From: Gemmatimonadaceae bacterium | GTDB taxonomy: Bacteria > Gemmatimonadota > Gemmatimonadetes > Gemmatimonadales > Gemmatimonadaceae | Assembly: GCA_025357975.1 (NCBI GenBank) | Contig: JANYKY010000091.1 | Location: forward strand, 1 to 6,209 | Reading direction: 5' to 3' | Length of the DNA stretch: 6,209 nucleotides | In this document: positions 1 to 5,641 of the stretch, piece after piece | Position numbering within the stretch: position 1 is the first letter of the stretch | Layout of the letters: every line of letters starts with the position of its first letter | Notes under the pieces: generated by a model | What the model was told of the DNA's origin: nothing | Databases searched by the model: none | Seen by the model: the letters and a program-made list of their open reading frames with translations, nothing else | Made by a program: the position numbers and the translations under genes

Positions 1-344
1 CCGCTGAAGGCGCTCGTGAAGTTCTTCCCGACGGACTGACTGCTCTGGGAGCCGACGTGAACGTGCTCGAGGCGTATCGGTCGATTCAGGATGGCGCCAG
101 CGCCAACCTGCTCAAGCGCGCGCTCGAATCCGGTAGTGTGAATGCGGTCACATTTACCTCTGCATCGTCCGTCAAGAGTTATGTCGAAATCGTGGGCGAG
201 GAGCTTTCGGTGAGGGCCCCGGCCGTGTCGATTGGCCCGCAGACGACAGAGGCGATCAATGCGGCTGGAATCGAGTTGCTCTCGGAAGCTGAAGAGTCCA
301 CGATCGACGGACTTGTTGCCGCGCTGGTGAGGTCATTCACTTGA
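1..344 (+). CDS. hemD: Uroporphyrinogen-III synthase, C-terminal part (5' end outside window)
   Basis: HemD cyclises hydroxymethylbilane, with inversion of ring D, to uroporphyrinogen III in the cytoplasm. The frame is open from position 3 (nt 1-2 finish an earlier codon) and gives 113 residues before the TGA at 342-344. It begins AEGAREVLPDGLTALGADV, which is typical of the middle of HemD, where the second domain starts. Other family marks are VTFTSASSV (around residues 49-57 of the fragment), SIGPQTTEAI and the C-terminal STIDGLVAAL. HemD is poorly conserved overall, but these blocks together with the adjoining hemC and hemB make the call firm. HemD is usually about 250-270 residues, so somewhat less than half is present. 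A GTG at 57 is internal, not the start. The stop overlaps the hemC start, so the two are very probably co-translated. Confidence 0.92.
   Translation, partial: AEGAREVLPDGLTALGADVNVLEAYRSIQDGASANLLKRALESGSVNAVTFTSASSVKSYVEIVGEELSVRAPAVSIGPQTTEAINAAGIELLSEAEESTIDGLVAALVRSFT
326..333 (+). promoter_or_regulatory. Ribosome binding site for hemC
   Basis: The purine-rich stretch GGTGAGGT lies inside the end of hemD, 7 nt before the TTG at 341. It is among the better Shine-Dalgarno-like sites in the window and supports TTG 341 over the GTG at 353 as the hemC start. Confidence 0.45.
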
Positions 345-1303
345 GCGAGCGGGTGATCCGAATCGGAACGCGATCATCGGAGCTCGCGCTGCGCCAGTCA
401 CGAATCGTCGAGGCTGCTCTCGAGATACAGGCGTTGAAATGCGAGCTCGTAACGTTCAAGACCGTGGGGGACAAGAAGCTCGACGAGCCGTTGAGCGCGA
501 TCGGTGCGAAGGGGCTGTTCACACATGAGCTCGAAGTTGCACTCGCAAAGGGGAAAGTCGACTGCTGCGTCCATTCGCTGAAGGATCTGCCCACCGAAAA
601 CCCTGATGGTCTGGAGATTGTCGCTGTGCTCGAGCGCGAGGATCCGCGTGATGTCCTAGTCGTCAATTCGGTTACCGAGGCCGACAGCCTGATGGCGATT
701 CCCGCAGGGTCGAGAGTGGGAACATCAAGCCTCAGGCGGCGAGCGCAGCTGAAAGCGCTCAGGCCGGACGTCGAGGTTGTCGAGCTACGGGGCAACGTGC
801 CTACGCGGTTGAAGAAAGTCGATCAGGGACGCGTGCATGCAGCTATCCTCGCCGCTGCTGGTCTCATCCGTCTCAACGCGCAGCAACACATCAAGCAATA
901 TCTGGAGCCGCCCGCATGGCTGCCGGCGGCGGGACAAGGCGCGATCGCGGTGCAGATCCGATCTGATGATGAAGAGATGAGAACTGTTCTCGAGACACTC
1001 GATCATCGGGCGACGTCAATTGCGGTGCGTTCGGAGCGCGCATTCCTGGCAGCGCTCGAAGGCGGTTGTCAGGTTCCGATCGGAGCGCTGGCGATGCCTG
1101 GTGTCGACGGAGCTTTGACTCTGCACGGCTTTGTGAGCGATGTCGATGGACGGGGCGCGGTGCGCGGGTTCATTGCTGTCGATAATGGATCGCCAGAGGA
1201 ATCCGGCCAGCGCCTTGCCGCGGATTTGCGAACGCGAGGTGCGACAAGCTTGCTGGTCGAGCTGAGAAACTCAGCGCAGCCCATAGCCCCTCAGCCCGAA
1301 TAG
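341..1303 (+). CDS. hemC: Porphobilinogen deaminase (hydroxymethylbilane synthase)
   Basis: HemC joins four porphobilinogen units into linear hydroxymethylbilane, the substrate of HemD, in the cytoplasm. The 320-residue product has the usual family length. Visible motifs are [11 protein letters not shown] (residues 7-17), VHSLKDLP (77-84, catalytic Asp82), the substrate-binding arginines in SSLRRRAQL (129-137) and [10 protein letters not shown] (148-157), and GGCQVPIGA (241-249), whose Cys243 anchors the dipyrromethane cofactor. All key residues are present, so it should be active. The start is TTG at 341, which overlaps the hemD stop by four bases (TTGA) and has a GGTGAGGT site just upstream. 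A GTG at 353 would still keep the first motif but lacks this coupling. hemB follows after one base. Gene order hemD-hemC is the reverse of the common hemC-hemD order. Confidence 0.97.
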   Translation: MSERVIRIGTRSSELALRQSRIVEAALEIQALKCELVTFKTVGDKKLDEPLSAIGAKGLFTHELEVALAKGKVDCCVHSLKDLPTENPDGLEIVAVLEREDPRDVLVVNSVTEADSLMAIPAGSRVGTSSLRRRAQLKALRPDVEVVELRGNVPTRLKKVDQGRVHAAILAAAGLIRLNAQQHIKQYLEPPAWLPAAGQGAIAVQIRSDDEEMRTVLETLDHRATSIAVRSERAFLAALEGGCQVPIGALAMPGVDGALTLHGFVSDVDGRGAVRGFIAVDNGSPEESGQRLAADLRTRGATSLLVELRNSAQPIAPQPE

Positions 1304-1304
1304 G

Positions 1305-2288
1305 ATGCCACAATTTCCGATTTATCGCGGCCGCCGTTTGCGTCGTACCGAGCCGCTGCGTCGCCTCGTTCGTGAGACTACGCTGCTGCCATCTCAGCTG
1401 GTTTTGCCGGTCTTTGCTCGCCGTGGATCTGCGGTGCGGCGAGGGATCGAGTCGATGCCGGGCGTCTTCCAGACATCCCCGGACGAGCTGCTGAAAGACG
1501 CGGAAACTGCGGCGGAAGCAGGAGTAGGTGGAATAATCCTGTTTGGAATTCCCGAAAAGAAAGATGCAACAGGCACCGAGGGCTGGGCCTCCGATGGAGC
1601 CGTGCAGCAGGCGATACGCCTCCTGAAAAAAGAATTGCCGCAAATGGTGGTCATCAGTGATGTCTGCATGTGCGAGTATACCGATCACGGTCACTGCGGA
1701 ATTCTGGAGAACGGCGAAGTCGTCAATGATGCGAGTCTGGAACTGCTGTCGCGGGTTGCTCTGTCTCATGCCGAAGCCGGCGCCGATGTGGTCGCGCCAA
1801 GTGACATGATGGACGGTCGCGTCGGCGCGATCCGGTCAGCGCTCGACGCGAACGGGTTCGACAATACGCCCATCCTGAGCTACGCCGCCAAGTATGCGTC
1901 CGGATACTACGGACCGTTTCGAGAGGCCGCCGAATCCGCGCCGAAAAGTGGCGACCGTAAGGGCTATCAGATGGATTCGGCCAACTCCGACGAAGCAATG
2001 CGCGAAGTCTTTGCTGACATCGAGGAAGGTGCCGACGCGGTCATGGTGAAACCGGCTGGTCCCTATCTCGACGTAATTTCCAGAGTAAAGGCGGAGACCG
2101 GCTATCCCGTTGCGGCCTACCAGGTGAGCGGGGAATACGCGATGATCTGCGCGGCCGCAGAGCGTGGCTGGATCGATCGTGAGCGCATAATGATGGAATC
2201 ACTTATTGGAATCAGGCGCGCCGGGGCCGACTTCATCCTCACGTATTTTGCGCTCGATGCGGCACGAGCGCTTCGCAACTCTAATTAG
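1305..2288 (+). CDS. hemB: Delta-aminolevulinic acid dehydratase (porphobilinogen synthase)
   Basis: HemB condenses two 5-aminolevulinate molecules to porphobilinogen, the substrate of HemC, so it supplies the gene next to it. The product is 327 residues, a normal length. The active-site lysines are in LSYAAKYAS (Lys196) and [11 protein letters not shown] (Lys249, the main Schiff-base residue). The cysteine cluster [14 protein letters not shown] (residues 119-132: Cys121, Cys123, Cys131) marks the zinc-dependent type rather than the magnesium-only type. The segment [16 protein letters not shown] (229-244) carries acidic residues at the place where many bacterial HemB proteins bind an allosteric magnesium; that role is inferred. 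The ATG lies one base after the hemC stop and has no clear Shine-Dalgarno site, so translation is probably coupled to hemC. The N-terminal [16 protein letters not shown] is typical and supports this start. Confidence 0.97.
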   Translation: MPQFPIYRGRRLRRTEPLRRLVRETTLLPSQLVLPVFARRGSAVRRGIESMPGVFQTSPDELLKDAETAAEAGVGGIILFGIPEKKDATGTEGWASDGAVQQAIRLLKKELPQMVVISDVCMCEYTDHGHCGILENGEVVNDASLELLSRVALSHAEAGADVVAPSDMMDGRVGAIRSALDANGFDNTPILSYAAKYASGYYGPFREAAESAPKSGDRKGYQMDSANSDEAMREVFADIEEGADAVMVKPAGPYLDVISRVKAETGYPVAAYQVSGEYAMICAAAERGWIDRERIMMESLIGIRRAGADFILTYFALDAARALRNSN

Positions 2289-2292
2289 CGGA

Positions 2293-2313
2293 TTCGGCAC
2301 GGCCGTTGCCGAA
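2293..2313 (+). terminator. Stem-loop 4 nt after hemB, possible weak terminator or 3'-end stabiliser
   Basis: TTCGGCA (2293-2299) pairs perfectly with TGCCGAA (2307-2313) around a 7-nt loop, starting four bases after the hemB stop. No T-run follows, so it is not a classical intrinsic terminator. The position fits an RNA 3'-end structure or a Rho-assisted end of the heme transcript. The downstream arm runs up to the possible start codons of the small lipoprotein frame and could hinder their translation. Confidence 0.35.
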
Positions 2314-2322
2314 GTGATGGGT

Positions 2323-2457
2323 ATGCGGAAGACTACTCGGCGAAACATTGCGGCTCTCGTCCTGATGGGCCTCGCAAGCTGCGACCCCAGGCTCCGGGTA
2401 ACACGATGGCCTGATGAAGGTGAGGACACGGACAGACAACTACGGAACTGCCTTTAA
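2323..2457 (+). CDS. Putative small lipoprotein, possibly a frameshifted remnant
   Basis: From the ATG at 2323 this encodes 44 residues beginning MRKTTRRNIAALVLMGLASC. That is a textbook lipoprotein signal: basic n-region (RKTTRR), hydrophobic core (residues 9-18), and lipobox LASC with the lipidated Cys at residue 20. Asp follows at +2, which in Proteobacteria favours retention in the inner membrane. In-frame starts at 2314 (GTG) and 2317 (ATG) would add two or three residues. Only 24 residues follow the Cys, and they match nothing I recognise. Near 2430-2440 the neighbouring frame reads more naturally (TDNYGTAFNYDAQMNPMKA, stop at 2489-2491), so the original gene may have continued there and suffered a one-base indel. 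There is no good ribosome binding site. It could be a real small lipoprotein, a pseudogene or chance. Confidence 0.35.
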   Translation: MRKTTRRNIAALVLMGLASCDPRLRVTRWPDEGEDTDRQLRNCL

Positions 2458-2638
2458 CTACGATGCACAGATGAACCCGATGAAGGCGTAACGGGAGCGT
2501 ACGTACATCGAAAGATCATTGCGGTTCTGAGCTTCCTGATTTTGTTGTTCAACTACAAATACAGAGCGCGGCGGAGCAGGCGCCGCTCATCGCATCGCCG
2601 GGATCTTTCATCACTTTCATCTGTGCATCGTAGTTAAA
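2453..2638. repeat. Perfect 23-nt inverted repeat around a 140-nt spacer
   Basis: Bases 2453-2475 are the exact reverse complement of 2616-2638. The pairing continues inward after a symmetric 3x3 mismatch: 2479-2484 (GATGAA) pairs with 2607-2612 (TTCATC). Outward, similarity persists with one bulged base: 9 of 11 bases of ACGGAACTGCC match ACGGGACTACC read on the other strand. In codon phase both arms encode the same core: the + strand gives NYGTAFNYDAQMNPMKA and the - strand gives TGLPFNYDAQMKVMK. The repeat could be the ends of a small non-autonomous element, two inverted copies of a gene fragment, or a long RNA stem. No transposase, target duplication or known element family is visible. 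Confidence 0.85.
2568..2586. repeat. Small GC hairpin inside the inverted-repeat spacer
   Basis: GCGGCG (2568-2573) pairs with CGCCGC (2581-2586) around the 7-nt loop GAGCAGG. It has no T-run on either side. It would lie within the terminal loop of the larger stem formed by the 23-nt arms. Short GC stems of this size also occur by chance. Confidence 0.3.
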
Positions 2639-2654
2639 CGGTAGTCCCGTTTTT
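2636..2654 (+). terminator. Terminator-like hairpin upstream of the mutarotase gene
   Basis: AAACGG (2636-2641) pairs with CCGTTT (2647-2652) around a 5-nt loop, and the stem runs into five Ts (2650-2654). The stem is short with only three G-C pairs, so any terminator would be weak. It begins in the last three bases of the second inverted-repeat arm and ends 21 nt before the mutarotase start, so it could also act in the 5' leader of that gene. Confidence 0.25.
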
Positions 2655-2675
2655 GAGCCCCGAACTTCAAAGGGA

Positions 2676-3524
2676 GTGGATACGCGAATCGAGTCAGGCG
2701 TCAACGGCCTTCCCAAGGTGTTCCTTGAGCATCCCTCCGGAAGCACTGCGGAGGTCTACCTGCACGGTGCGCACGTCACATCCTGGATCCCCGCCGGCGG
2801 ACACGAGATGCTCTTCCTGAGCGAGCTCGCCGAATTCGCTCAGGGCAAAGCTATTCGAGGCGGAATCCCCGTTGTATTTCCTCAGTTCGCCGATTCCGGC
2901 CCACTCCCGAAACACGGCTGGCTGCGCACAAGCTCATGGCAATTGCAAAACGTGCCTTCGGCACTCATGTCGGTAACGCTCGAAACGGAGGAAGACCAGC
3001 AATCCATGTCGATCTGGCCTCATCCTTATCATGTCGAGCTGAAGATTACGCTTGGTAAAGCATTCCTCGAGTTGGAGTTGACCATCCAAAACCCGGGAGC
3101 CGAGGCGTTTGAATTCACGGCTGCGCTGCACTCGTATCTAACCGTGGGCGACGCAGCCGAAGCCGGCGTTTACGGGCTGCAAGGTTGTCACTACGTGGAC
3201 AAGGTAAAAGGTGGAGTAGTGGAAACTGCCAATGATTCCATCCTCCGCATTTCGTCCGAAACAGACAGGGTATACGTGGATGCGCCCGGCAACCTTGAAC
3301 TGCAGGACGCGTCGCGAGAAACACGCGTCAGAATAGCTTCCACAGGATTCAGGGATGCGGTCGTGTGGAACCCGTGGCGTGACGGAAGCCGCCAGATCGC
3401 CGACCTCCGCGAAGACGATTACCTGAAGATGCTATGCGTCGAAGCTGCAACAGTCGAACAACCCGTAACACTGCTTCCGGGCTCACTCTGGACGGGTGTT
3501 CAGAGGTTTACGGTCGACAATTAG
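2676..3524 (+). CDS. D-hexose-6-phosphate mutarotase (aldose 1-epimerase family, YeaD-like)
   Basis: Proteins of this family interconvert the alpha and beta anomers of hexose 6-phosphates, chiefly glucose 6-phosphate, in the cytoplasm. The product is 282 residues, close to the usual 280-300. Diagnostic blocks are LHGAHVTSWIPAG (29-41), AIRGGIPVVFPQF (59-71, with Arg61 for substrate binding), PLPKHGWLR (76-84), ALHSYLTVGD (150-159, catalytic His152), DRVY (197-200), VVWNPW (229-234) and LCVEAA (253-258, catalytic Glu256). The match to the phosphorylated-sugar branch (IRGGIP, HG, ALHSY, CVEA) is better than to classical GalM. The GTG at 2676 is the first possible start after the in-frame stop at 2631-2633. 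The only purine-rich stretch (AAAGGGAG) abuts or overlaps that codon, so initiation is unusual. Exact sugar preference cannot be read from sequence. Confidence 0.9.
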   Translation: MDTRIESGVNGLPKVFLEHPSGSTAEVYLHGAHVTSWIPAGGHEMLFLSELAEFAQGKAIRGGIPVVFPQFADSGPLPKHGWLRTSSWQLQNVPSALMSVTLETEEDQQSMSIWPHPYHVELKITLGKAFLELELTIQNPGAEAFEFTAALHSYLTVGDAAEAGVYGLQGCHYVDKVKGGVVETANDSILRISSETDRVYVDAPGNLELQDASRETRVRIASTGFRDAVVWNPWRDGSRQIADLREDDYLKMLCVEAATVEQPVTLLPGSLWTGVQRFTVDN

Positions 3525-3549
3525 CGGACTGGTTAATTTCACTCTAACC

Positions 3550-3564
3550 ATGTCCCCTCAATAA
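3550..3564 (+). other. Four-codon mini-frame overlapping the reductase start
   Basis: ATG at 3550 followed by TCC CCT CAA and the TAA at 3562-3564 gives the peptide MSPQ. The last A of its stop is the first base of the reductase ATG (TAATG), the arrangement seen in stop-start coupling. There is no Shine-Dalgarno site before either ATG. This could deliver ribosomes to the reductase start or be chance. Confidence 0.2.
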
Positions 3565-4598
3565 TGAAGTTCCGAACTTTTCCCGGCACCGACGTATCAG
3601 TCAGCGAAGTCGGACTCGGTACCTGGACTCTTGCCACTGGCTGGTGGGGAGAAAAGACTGACAATGAAGCGGTGGCGATGCTTCGCAAGGCGCGGGACGA
3701 GTTTGGCATAAACTTCTTCGACGCGGCTGACACGTATGGTAACGGGCGCAGCGAGACGCAACTCGCAAATGCGTTTCGCGGCCGGCGCGACGAGGTCGTT
3801 TACGGCACAAAAATCGGTTACGACATCTACGATGAGGAAGCCGCGAAAAGCCGTCGGGGCCAGAGCGAGCTGCCGCAGCGCTTCGAGCCCGACTACATGC
3901 GCTTTGCCGTCGACAAATGCCTGGAGCGTCTGGAAACCGACTACATCGACGTGCTTCAACTTCACAACGTGAAAATGGAGCACGTCCGGAATCCTGTGAT
4001 CTGGGACACTCTCCGCGAGTTGAAGAACGAAGGAAAGATTCGCGTATGGGGCGCTGCGTTTGGGCCGGCGATTGGCTGGCTTTACGAAGCGGTGGAGCTG
4101 TGTGAGCGTGAAAGCGACGTGGGCACGATTCAGATGATCTGGAATATTCTCGAGCAGCAGCCTGGAACAGCGATGATCGACGCTGCCCGTAGGCACGCCC
4201 CCGATTGCACGTTCAACATTCGCGTGACTCATGCCTCGGGCATGCTCGAAGGCAAATACACTGAAGAGACTGTGTTCCCAGCCAACGACCATCGTCGCCA
4301 TCGCCCGCGCTCATGGCTCATCAACGGCGTGAAAAAAGTTCGTGCCCTCGATTTTCTCACGACCCATATGACGCTGGGCCAGGCGGCCCTCAAGTGGCTG
4401 CTGATGGAGCCGCGCGTGATCAGCGTTCTTCCAAACATCTACGATTCTGAACAGCTCGCGGAATTTGCGAGCGCCAGCGATCTCGCCGATCTCACTGCGT
4501 CGCAGGTGGACACTATCGCCGAGCTCGCCGCGTCCAACTTTGGAGTGGCCGAAGAGCCGATGTCGTACAAAGGCACAATGGAGCGCGTCCACTCATGA
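3564..4598 (+). CDS. Aldo/keto reductase family protein
   Basis: A cytoplasmic NAD(P)H-dependent oxidoreductase with the (beta/alpha)8 barrel of the aldo/keto reductase superfamily, 344 residues. The catalytic tetrad is complete: Asp53 and Tyr58 in FFDAADTYGNGRSE (51-64), Lys83 in YGTKIG (80-85) and His134 in DVLQLHN (129-135). RFAVDKCLERLETDYIDV (113-130) is also typical. The C-terminal cofactor segment reads SVLPNIYDSEQLAEFASA (287-304) instead of the common IPG plus basic residue plus EN pattern, so NADPH versus NADH preference is uncertain. The substrate is unknown; with a sugar-phosphate mutarotase 39 nt upstream a sugar-derived aldehyde is conceivable, but this is only context. The ATG at 3564 begins MKFRTFPGTDVSVSEVGLGTW, the expected N-terminus, but lacks a ribosome binding site. 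The stop overlaps the pyrophosphatase start. Confidence 0.93.
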   Translation: MKFRTFPGTDVSVSEVGLGTWTLATGWWGEKTDNEAVAMLRKARDEFGINFFDAADTYGNGRSETQLANAFRGRRDEVVYGTKIGYDIYDEEAAKSRRGQSELPQRFEPDYMRFAVDKCLERLETDYIDVLQLHNVKMEHVRNPVIWDTLRELKNEGKIRVWGAAFGPAIGWLYEAVELCERESDVGTIQMIWNILEQQPGTAMIDAARRHAPDCTFNIRVTHASGMLEGKYTEETVFPANDHRRHRPRSWLINGVKKVRALDFLTTHMTLGQAALKWLLMEPRVISVLPNIYDSEQLAEFASASDLADLTASQVDTIAELAASNFGVAEEPMSYKGTMERVHS

Positions 4599-5134
4599 AC
4601 CCATGGCATGATTTCCCCGTGGGCGCGAATCCCCCCGAGGTTGTAACCGCGGTTGTCGAGATTCCGCGCGGCAGCCGAAACAAGTACGAGCTGGACAAGG
4701 CGAGCGGACAATTTCGTCTCGATCGCGTGCTCTTTTCGGCCGTGCACTATCCGGGAGATTACGGCCTGATTCCAAGAACCTTGCACGAAGATCATGATCC
4801 GCTCGACATCATCGTCAGCATCAACGAGCCAACTTTTACGGGATGCCAGATCGACTGTCGTCCATTAGGCGTGTTAAAGATGCTCGACCGCGGCGAGCCG
4901 GACGACAAGATCATCGCCGTCCCCGCGCACGACCCCTTTTACAACGATCATTTCGATATTGCCGACTTGTCGCAGCACTACCTGAAAGAGGTCGAGCATT
5001 TTTTTCATATCTACAAAGATCTGGAAGGGCGACGCGTCGAAATCATCGGTTGGGAGAAAAGCGAAGTCGCCATCAAGGTCATTCTCGAATCGATGGCTCG
5101 TTACGAAGAGACATATCTGCGTCTTGGCCCCTGA
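4595..5134 (+). CDS. ppa: Inorganic pyrophosphatase, family I
   Basis: Hydrolyses pyrophosphate to two phosphates in the cytoplasm, pulling biosynthetic reactions forward. The 179-residue length is standard for bacterial family I enzymes. Metal and substrate residues are all visible: Glu22, Lys30 and Glu32 in VEIPRGSRNKYE (21-32), Arg44, DYGLIP (55-60), the signature DHDPLD (66-71, with Asp66, Asp68, Asp71), MLDRGEPDDKIIAVP (96-110, with Asp98, Asp103, Lys105) and HIYKDLEG (138-145, with Tyr140, Lys141). It therefore looks fully functional. The ATG shares four bases (ATGA) with the reductase stop, and a GGAG at 4580-4583 lies 11 nt upstream, so translation is likely coupled. The link to the reductase is probably positional rather than mechanistic. 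Confidence 0.97.
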   Translation: MNPWHDFPVGANPPEVVTAVVEIPRGSRNKYELDKASGQFRLDRVLFSAVHYPGDYGLIPRTLHEDHDPLDIIVSINEPTFTGCQIDCRPLGVLKMLDRGEPDDKIIAVPAHDPFYNDHFDIADLSQHYLKEVEHFFHIYKDLEGRRVEIIGWEKSEVAIKVILESMARYEETYLRLGP

Positions 5135-5215
5135 TGGCGTGACACCGGCGACGACGCTCCAGAATCTCATCAGCGGCTACACCTGTTGTGTGTACCATCA
5201 TCTCTCGCGTATTCC

Positions 5216-5641
5216 GTGACTGCCGGATACTCTGGTACTCCGCTTCCGAAAAAACTTGGCATCGGGGACGGAACTCGTCTGATGGTTCTCAACGCGCCAG
5301 TCGACTTTACAGCGACGCTCGGTGAGCTTCCGCCCCAGGTGGTCGTAAAAAGAACGCTGCGCGGTGAGGCCGACGTCATTGTCTTGTTCGTTACGGACTT
5401 CCTGAAGATGAAATCCCAATTCGGCGCAGCCGCAGGCTGTCTTCCTCCGACCGGTGGGATGTTGTGGGTCGCGTGGCCGAAAAAATCCGCGAAGCTGAAG
5501 TCCGATCTCGACGAAAACCTGATTCGGGATTTCGGATTGGCGACCGGACTAGTCGACACGAAGGTTTGCGCGATCGATGCGACGTGGAGTGGATTGCGGT
5601 TCTCCCGGCGGCGTAAGCAAGGCGGCATTTTACCGACATGA
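5216..5641 (+). CDS. DUF3052 family protein, function unknown
   Basis: The product is 141 residues if started at the GTG at 5216, giving MTAGYSGTPLPKKLGIGDG, which fits the usual N-terminus of DUF3052 proteins. Starting at the TTG at 5186 would add ten residues unlike the family. Recognisable blocks are YSGTPLPKKLGI (5-16), LMVLNAPVDF (22-31), DVIVLFVTD (53-61), GGMLWVAWPKK (80-90) and VCAIDATWSGLRF (117-129). It has no signal peptide or membrane segment and is probably cytoplasmic. The biochemical role of the family is not known. No ribosome binding site precedes the GTG, and 81 nt separate it from the pyrophosphatase, so it may have its own promoter. Its stop overlaps the next start as ATGA, tying its expression to the flavoenzyme downstream. 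Confidence 0.85.
   Translation: MTAGYSGTPLPKKLGIGDGTRLMVLNAPVDFTATLGELPPQVVVKRTLRGEADVIVLFVTDFLKMKSQFGAAAGCLPPTGGMLWVAWPKKSAKLKSDLDENLIRDFGLATGLVDTKVCAIDATWSGLRFSRRRKQGGILPT

Larger units (their letters stand above)
2289..2675. other. Gene-poor interval between the heme genes and the mutarotase gene
   Basis: No established gene fills this 387-nt gap. It contains, in order, a stem-loop just behind hemB, a short lipoprotein-like frame, the first arm of a 23-nt inverted repeat, a 140-nt spacer with a small GC hairpin, the second arm, and a terminator-like hairpin just before the mutarotase. Part of the interval reads like decayed coding sequence. The spacer itself shows no convincing promoter. 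A minus-strand frame crosses the second arm (stop at 2549-2551), but most of its length lies antisense to the mutarotase, and I do not call it as a gene. Confidence 0.7.

Noticed and set aside
337..795. Long minus-strand frames opposite hemC, hemB and the reductase (for example 337-795, 1170-1769, 3597-4301)
   Set aside because: They lie antisense to genes with intact catalytic motifs, have low-complexity Ser/Arg-rich or featureless translations, and match no family. They are typical shadows of GC-rich coding sequence.
2206..2322. Extension of the lipoprotein frame back into hemB (ATG at 2206)
   Set aside because: It would run out of frame through the conserved end of hemB and bury the signal peptide inside the protein. 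The lipobox requires a start near 2314-2323.
2499..2506. Palindrome GTACGTAC in the intergenic spacer
   Set aside because: Only 8 bp, with no second copy or promoter near it; a chance occurrence is likely.
2453..2638. CRISPR or tandem-repeat array
   Set aside because: Only two copies exist and they are inverted rather than direct, with no cas-like gene nearby.
5186..5215. Upstream TTG start for the DUF3052 gene
   Set aside because: It adds ten residues absent from the family's usual N-terminus and has no ribosome binding site. The GTG at 5216 gives the expected MTAGYSG beginning.
5135..5215. Possible promoter between the pyrophosphatase and DUF3052 genes (TACCAT at 5193-5198)
   Set aside because: The -10-like hexamer has no matching -35 element at 16-18 nt, so I could not support a promoter call.
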